This document shows positions 59,531-64,000 of a stretch of 64,000 nt of DNA, piece by piece. The translations under genes and the position numbers were made by a program. How positions within the stretch are numbered: the stretch's first letter is position 1; the number at the start of each line of letters is the position of its first letter. Origin of the DNA: Exobacillus caeni (GTDB lineage: Bacteria; Bacillota; Bacilli; Bacillales; Guptibacillaceae); NCBI RefSeq assembly GCF_005747095.1, contig NZ_SWLG01000004.1:186001-250000 (forward strand), read 5' to 3'. The notes beneath the pieces are model-generated. The model ran no database searches. It saw nothing but the letters and a program-made list of their open reading frames with translations, and was not told the DNA's origin.

Positions 59531-60043
59531 TTACTTATACATTTTATTTTCCAAAATAATCACGTTTTCTTTGAAGGGAGTTTTCCCAATGTTTTTTGTG
59601 TTTTCAACCAACCGGTATATATTATCACAGCATTGCTTGGCACCTTTTACTAATAACGGTACACCGATAGAATCAATTTTCAATCCTCTTGAGAAAAAAC
59701 CTCCAAATGTCATAGCGAGAGGAACTGTTGGTGATGTATTGGAGAACACTATTTTTTCATTAAAATTATAATTTTTTTGTAGTAATAAGATTAATTCTTT
59801 TAATGCTGGAACAACAAGCTTGTTTCTTTTCCGTCCAATTGAGTAGACTGAGTTGCCATCTTCATCATTCCCATGAAATATCAGTTTCCCAAAATCCTTT
59901 TTCGTTAGTTTATTGAAATATTTTACGTTTAGAATTTCTTCTGAAGTTAATGTTCTTTCTGATTGAGGTAATTGTTTTAAATGATATGCTGCAGCAAGAG
60001 CTGTGGAATGTGTCCCGCCATAATCATTATAAATATAAATCAT
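59531..60043 (-). CDS. DUF3189 protein
   Basis: A 170-residue protein of the DUF3189 family, recognised by IYIYNDYGGTHSTALAAAYHLKQLP at the N-terminus (P-loop-like strand-loop with histidine) and by GIDRKRNKLVVPALKELI- and SIGVPLLVKGAKQCC-like segments later. Widely distributed in spore formers but uncharacterised. A and T content appears somewhat higher than neighbours. Stands alone on the minus strand. Confidence 0.8.
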   Translation of the reverse strand: MIYIYNDYGGTHSTALAAAYHLKQLPQSERTLTSEEILNVKYFNKLTKKDFGKLIFHGNDEDGNSVYSIGRKRNKLVVPALKELILLLQKNYNFNEKIVFSNTSPTVPLAMTFGGFFSRGLKIDSIGVPLLVKGAKQCCDNIYRLVENTKNIGKTPFKENVIILENKMYK

Positions 60044-60240
60044 ACCACATCATCCTTCATCATTTTTTCTATTCTTATTATGGCCATATGTTTCAACGCC
60101 AATTCTGTTGGAATCTATTCAGCAACTTTGTTAACTAATCGAACTTGTTGGCTAATTCTGGCTAATGTCCAAAATTTCTATAAATTCACTAATATATGTC
60201 GTATCATGAAAGAAGGGGTTAGAGTAAGAAAGGGGTCAAT

Positions 60241-61740
60241 ATGGGGAAAAAAGCAATTTTATTAAGAGTTATTTCGATATTTGTAATATTTGGCGGATTC
60301 ATTCTTTACATAAGTAATGACCGGGCACAAGAACCGTCTTTTAAAGTAAATGAGGATGAATTCACAGTATTTGAAGAAAAAGAAGCGATGTTTGAAGAGG
60401 TGTACAAAGGCAAAGCTTCAACGGCACTGGCAGCGAGTTACGGTCTGGTAAAGAAACTGGATTTAGAGTTCCCTTTGATCGAAGCCAGGAGAACGGTAAG
60501 CATTGAACAGGCATGGTACTCGCAGGAAGGTCTTTTTTTATTGTATAGCCTTGAACTCAAGAAGGAAGATCGAAATGAGTCCGACATTCCTTATCTATGG
60601 TTCGATGAACTAAGCTTTCAGAAAGAAGGCGAGAAAGAGGTTCGCTTGCCGGTAGAAAAGAGCAATGAAAGCATATATCAAAATTGGCTGACACCCGGAG
60701 TTGTATACAAGCACCGTATTTATCGGGGAGTGCTTGTCCGCCCGGATTATGCAAGAGTTGCTTATGATAAATCACAGACGTTATGGGAGTGGGGGAAGAC
60801 CGATAGTCTTGCATTAGTGAGTCCCAGTTTGCAAAACCGTGAAAAGGATCAAACGTTCAAGTTAAAAGATATTTCGTTGCCGATTAAAGCAAACCTGGCA
60901 CAAAAAGATGCGTTAGAAACTTTTCAAATTAATAAAGAAATACAGATGGACAATGGCCAGAACATTCGGTTGGACAGCCTGGAAATGGGCATAAACAGCA
61001 ATCGTTTGTACTTTACTCCAGGTGAAAATACCCCGCCGGTCCAAACGATTCTAGCAGATTTTTGGATTCCGAATATGGCTTCCGAGTGGGATGGAATGTA
61101 CAGCACTGACAACTCGGTCAGTTATGACGAGGAGGGCAAGCCATATATCCGTCTGCAGCCTTTTCATTCAAAGCCTAAAAAGTTAGATATGACTTTGCAA
61201 GGGATCGAATTTGCAGGCGAGGAAGGAATGTCTTTTGAAGTCTCACATCAGATGCTTCAAAAAGCAATCGAGCTTACAACGCATAGTGAAGTGGAAGTGG
61301 ATGAATTCGTTGGGAATGTTAATGAAATGGAAATCTTTTTTAACGGGTTTAAGAATGAGAACGTTTCCGGAAACAACATGGGAGAAACAGTCAATATCCG
61401 TATAAAAGTAAAGAACCCTACGGGAGATCGTTTTCCCATATGGTTTAGAAATTATACGAGCCAGATGGAGAACCTGAAACACAATGTCGTGTCAGCAAAC
61501 GATGTGCCGATTCCTCCTGAAGGACCGATTATAAAAATTTCCAACACAAAAGGGGAAATTGCCGAAAGTTTCGGCGGTATGTCAGAGCGCGGTCCTGGAG
61601 AATTTACGCAGTCGATCATCATTGAAAAAGAATTTCTTGAACGTTCAGATGGCTTAAAAATAGAGCTCTTAAACTTTCCTACATACGTGGAAGTTAAGGA
61701 GCAAGCGATAACGGTGCCTATAGCCGCAACAGAGGAGTAG
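60241..61740 (+). CDS. Large membrane-anchored extracellular protein
   Basis: A 499-residue protein with an N-terminal membrane helix (about 6-25) and a large extracytoplasmic part without recognised domain. Beta-rich repeats suggest two or three sandwich domains (e.g. LPIKANLAQKDALETFQINKEIQMDNGQNIRLDSLEMGI and ENVSGNNMGETVNIRIKVKNPTGDRF). AAAGGGGTCAAT precedes the ATG. Two GNAT genes follow closely. It may be a DUF4179-like or envelope-stress-related protein, but I cannot assign it. Confidence 0.78.
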   Translation: MGKKAILLRVISIFVIFGGFILYISNDRAQEPSFKVNEDEFTVFEEKEAMFEEVYKGKASTALAASYGLVKKLDLEFPLIEARRTVSIEQAWYSQEGLFLLYSLELKKEDRNESDIPYLWFDELSFQKEGEKEVRLPVEKSNESIYQNWLTPGVVYKHRIYRGVLVRPDYARVAYDKSQTLWEWGKTDSLALVSPSLQNREKDQTFKLKDISLPIKANLAQKDALETFQINKEIQMDNGQNIRLDSLEMGINSNRLYFTPGENTPPVQTILADFWIPNMASEWDGMYSTDNSVSYDEEGKPYIRLQPFHSKPKKLDMTLQGIEFAGEEGMSFEVSHQMLQKAIELTTHSEVEVDEFVGNVNEMEIFFNGFKNENVSGNNMGETVNIRIKVKNPTGDRFPIWFRNYTSQMENLKHNVVSANDVPIPPEGPIIKISNTKGEIAESFGGMSERGPGEFTQSIIIEKEFLERSDGLKIELLNFPTYVEVKEQAITVPIAATEE

Positions 61741-61744
61741 AGTG

Positions 61745-62203
61745 ATGGAACATTCGATCCGACGATTAAAGAAAAATGAAAAAATACCATATGAGCTATT
61801 GCTTCTTGCAGATCCCTCAAAAGAGATTGTGGATAGTTATATACATCGAGGGGAATGTTATGTGGCTGAGTCCGGTGAAAAGATGATCGGTGTTTTTGTT
61901 CTTTTGCCAACGAGGCCTAAAACAGTAGAACTGGTTAATATCGCGGTAGATGAAGCGCACCAGAGAAAGGGAGTTGGGAAGAAGCTTGTCGAGTTTGCTG
62001 TTCGGACAGCGCGGAAGGAGAATGCGGAGACAATCGAAATAGGCACAGGGAATTCAAGCCTGTCCCAGCTTGGTATTTATCAAAAATGCGGGTTTCGCAT
62101 TACAGGAATTGATCGGGACTTCTTTATCCGACATTATGACGAGCCGATCGTTGAAAACGGGATAGAATGTATCGATATGGTAAGGCTATCAATGGATTTA
62201 TAA
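61745..62203 (+). CDS. GNAT N-acetyltransferase (YvbK-like)
   Basis: A 152-residue acetyltransferase. ELVNIAVDEAHQRKGVGKKLVEFAVRTAR holds the Q/R-x-x-G-x-G/A CoA-binding loop, and EIGTGNSSLSQLGIYQKCGFRITGIDRDFFIRHYDEPIVENGIECIDMVRLS matches the C-terminal part of YvbK-like enzymes. The ATG is chosen 7 bases after GAGGAG; the GTG just before it is too close. It starts 4 bp after the preceding stop, so is in the same operon. Confidence 0.9.
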   Translation: MEHSIRRLKKNEKIPYELLLLADPSKEIVDSYIHRGECYVAESGEKMIGVFVLLPTRPKTVELVNIAVDEAHQRKGVGKKLVEFAVRTARKENAETIEIGTGNSSLSQLGIYQKCGFRITGIDRDFFIRHYDEPIVENGIECIDMVRLSMDL

Positions 62204-62215
62204 GGAGGCCGTAGA

Positions 62216-62656
62216 ATGGACATCAGACATACCAGAGAGGCAGATTACGATAAGGTCTCCGCTGTGATTAATGAATGGTGGGGCGGAAGGGAGATGGCTG
62301 ACATGCTTCCAAAACTTTTTTTTATTCATTTTTCAAATACGAGTTTCATCGCAGAGAAAGAGGGGGAACTCGTTGCATTTTTGATAGGGTTCATTTCCCA
62401 GTCAAAAAAGGGTGAAGCGTATGTACATTTTATAGGAGTCCATCCAAGCTATCGAAAGAAAGGGCTGGCTTTTGATCTGTATAACCGCTTTTTTGAAGCC
62501 GTCAAGAAGAAGGGATGCAGCAAGGTCCGTTGTGTCACGTCACCCGTAAATAAAAACTCGATCGCCTTTCATAAAAAATTTGGATTTTTGGTTGAACCCG
62601 GGAATGGAAAGTCGGATGGAGTGTCAGTTACGAAAAACTATGATGGACCGGGGTAA
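62216..62656 (+). CDS. GNAT N-acetyltransferase
   Basis: A 146-residue acetyltransferase with the CoA loop in YVHFIGVHPSYRKKGLAFDLYNRFFEAVKKKG and NKNSIAFHKKFGF in motif B. The preceding gene ends 12 bp upstream, so it closes a three-gene operon. AAGGAGGCC precedes the ATG. It resembles small Bacillus acetyltransferases of unknown substrate. Confidence 0.88.
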   Translation: MDIRHTREADYDKVSAVINEWWGGREMADMLPKLFFIHFSNTSFIAEKEGELVAFLIGFISQSKKGEAYVHFIGVHPSYRKKGLAFDLYNRFFEAVKKKGCSKVRCVTSPVNKNSIAFHKKFGFLVEPGNGKSDGVSVTKNYDGPG

Positions 62657-62692
62657 GATAGGGTTCTGTTCACAATAGATATATAAATCACT

Positions 62693-62736
62693 AAAGGTTT
62701 CAGGAATTAATTGCAATTCTTTGGAACCTTTTTTTA
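62693..62736 (+). terminator. Terminator of the acetyltransferase operon
   Basis: AAAGGTT...GGAATT / AATTC...AACCTTT stem with TTTTTTT. Confidence 0.75.
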
Positions 62737-62785
62737 ATGAGAATCGTTTATTTAATAGATAGTAGAATTTTAGGGGGAAAACGAA

Positions 62786-64000
62786 TTGAAAAAAAGAGGA
62801 GCAATACTTGTCTTTATTCTGGTGGTTACAGCGTGGATGCTGTTGCCGAATAGTACCCTGGCAAAAGGCGGGGTAGAAGTGAAAGTGGATGCCGGAATCG
62901 AAAATAAAGCCCAGCGAGGAAAAGGGTATCCGGTGTTCATCACATTAAAAAATACTGGCGGAAACCTTAATGGGGATCTTGTAGTCAGTTCAAGTCCTTA
63001 TTATTTAGCAGGGAGCAATATTGTGGTCCCGGTAGATCTTCCAGCTGGAACAACAAAAACGATACAAATTGCAATCCCTGGCTATAATGACCAGATGGGA
63101 CCGGCACCAACACAAAAGAAAAAATACATTCACTTGTATGAAGGCGACTGGGAAAATGGGAAGGAAGTTACCCTGTCAGGAGACGAAGACGTCACTCCTT
63201 CGTTAGTTCCCGAGCAAAAGCTGGTTGCTGGAGTACTGAGTGAGGATCCAGATTCCCTTAATTTCTTGAAGCTCACAAAGTATAACGGGAATGCCCCAGA
63301 GGTTCTTTCGTTGAACAAGGAAACTGTTCCGGACTCCGCTAAAGGACTTGAATCACTGGATGTTCTTGTATTAAACCGTTTTAACAGTAACGAGCTTTCT
63401 GAAAAGCAGCAGCAGGCGATCATCGACTGGATTGCGATGGGCGGCCACTTGATCATCGGCAGTTACCCTGGCTTCGGACAAGAAGCAGGAAAGCTATCCG
63501 AACTTTTTCCGTTCACTGCGGGAGATGAAAAAGAGATCTCCTCTTCTTTGTTAAGCGAGCATAGCGATAAAGAACTCACGGAAAATTCACTGGCGATCAT
63601 GACCGGCAAGCTACAGCCTTCCTCAACCGTGCTTTTTGGAAACGAACAGAATCCGATCGTCATAAACCGTGCGGAAGGGCTAGGGGAAATCACTCAGGTT
63701 ACATACGATTTATCGGCAGAGCCAGTTGCCTCCTGGGAGGGAAACAGCGACTGGTGGAATGATATCTTCATAAAAACTGTCGATAAAGATGCGAACCAGA
63801 TGCAGTTCCAGGACAGGATGTATCAGGAGTTGCGAAATACCGCTGAAATGTTTCCTTCTGGATTTTTGCCGTTTCCATTGCTTGCCTTGTTGCTTGTTAT
63901 TTATTTAATCGTCCTTGTTCCTGTTCTTTATTTTATCTTGAAGAAAACGGATAAGCGGGAATGGGGATGGTGGATTATTCCTGCAATAGCGCTTATCAGC
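62786..64000 (+). CDS. Large exported membrane protein, 3' end outside the window
   Basis: A reading frame of 405 codons open to the last base. TTG start after AGGGGGAAAACGA; a signal peptide (residues 1-28) ends at ALA-like STLAKG. It has an extracytoplasmic beta domain (FITLKNTGGNLNGDLVVSSS...) and a class I glutamine amidotransferase-like fold (LDVLVLNRFNSNELSEKQQQAIIDWIAMGGHLIIGSYPG), then a membrane helix (about 354-380). The layout resembles BatA-like or DUF4350-like proteins that anchor surface processes in Bacillus. The remainder is not visible. Confidence 0.75.
   Translation, partial: MKKRGAILVFILVVTAWMLLPNSTLAKGGVEVKVDAGIENKAQRGKGYPVFITLKNTGGNLNGDLVVSSSPYYLAGSNIVVPVDLPAGTTKTIQIAIPGYNDQMGPAPTQKKKYIHLYEGDWENGKEVTLSGDEDVTPSLVPEQKLVAGVLSEDPDSLNFLKLTKYNGNAPEVLSLNKETVPDSAKGLESLDVLVLNRFNSNELSEKQQQAIIDWIAMGGHLIIGSYPGFGQEAGKLSELFPFTAGDEKEISSSLLSEHSDKELTENSLAIMTGKLQPSSTVLFGNEQNPIVINRAEGLGEITQVTYDLSAEPVASWEGNSDWWNDIFIKTVDKDANQMQFQDRMYQELRNTAEMFPSGFLPFPLLALLLVIYLIVLVPVLYFILKKTDKREWGWWIIPAIALIS

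Overview
The window reads as chromosomal DNA of an aerobic, endospore-forming, low-to-mid-GC Gram-positive bacterium of the family Bacillaceae. Evidence is the set of spore genes (YjcZ-type peptide, Tgl coat cross-linker, YteA, a three-gene GerA/B/C germinant receptor, a YuzC-like coat protein), strong AGGAGG-type ribosome sites with many TTG/GTG starts, T-box leaders, ECF sigma/anti-sigma pairs, and Bacillus-type orphan families (DUF1659, DUF2922, YvrJ, DUF3889, DUF3189, DUF421, Amj). Several intergenic repeat families resemble those of Bacillus/Fictibacillus-type genomes, but the genus cannot be fixed from the sequence alone. I see no rRNA or tRNA genes, CRISPR array, intact insertion sequence or prophage.

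Layout. 1-7.8 kb: end of an MFS permease, an acetyltransferase, a YjcZ spore peptide, trpS behind a Trp T-box plus a Trp-rich upstream ORF, a secreted M4 protease, a DUF3889 protein, and tgl overlapped by an unknown gene. 8-14 kb: a dppB-like and two tandem dppC-like permease genes, a short-chain dehydrogenase, and an ECF sigma/anti-sigma pair; the sigma gene and the permease operon carry near-identical ECF promoters. 14-22 kb: a DUF1659/DUF2922/YvrJ/amidase group, several lipoproteins and small membrane proteins, a nucleotidyltransferase, acetyltransferase and GrpB. 22-28 kb: T-box-argS-2H phosphoesterase, a second ECF sigma with a DUF4871-like membrane partner, and YteA. 28-38 kb: CtaG, small membrane proteins, a DUF421 protein, a PP2C-like phosphatase, a YtkA-like lipoprotein divergent from Sco1, a DJ-1 protein and Amj. 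38-46 kb: a promoter-terminator unit that looks like a small RNA, a Thermus-type isocitrate dehydrogenase, arylamine N-acetyltransferase, the ger operon and a phospholipase-like hydrolase. 46-56 kb: methyltransferase, HpaB-like hydroxylase, flotillin, VOC protein, a GAF-domain two-component system, a 3D-domain wall protein and a KtrB-type potassium channel. 56-64 kb: a non-coding repeat block, a universal stress protein, a coat protein candidate, membrane proteins, DUF3189, acetyltransferases and the start of a large membrane protein.

Functional themes are envelope stress and wall maintenance (two ECF systems, Amj, amidase, 3D protein, flotillin), sporulation and germination, respiratory copper/cytochrome oxidase assembly (CtaG, Sco, YtkA) and translation supply (TrpRS and ArgRS under T-box control).

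The most notable observations are: a short ORF with tandem Trp codons between the Trp T-box and trpS that overlaps the trpS start; a likely ECF regulon joining a sigma factor, an orphan permease operon and perhaps a 25-residue membrane peptide; four copies of a palindrome-plus-DnaA-box element; two 21-bp-period arrays; hairpin repeats flanked by TGACTCA; and a compact sRNA candidate.
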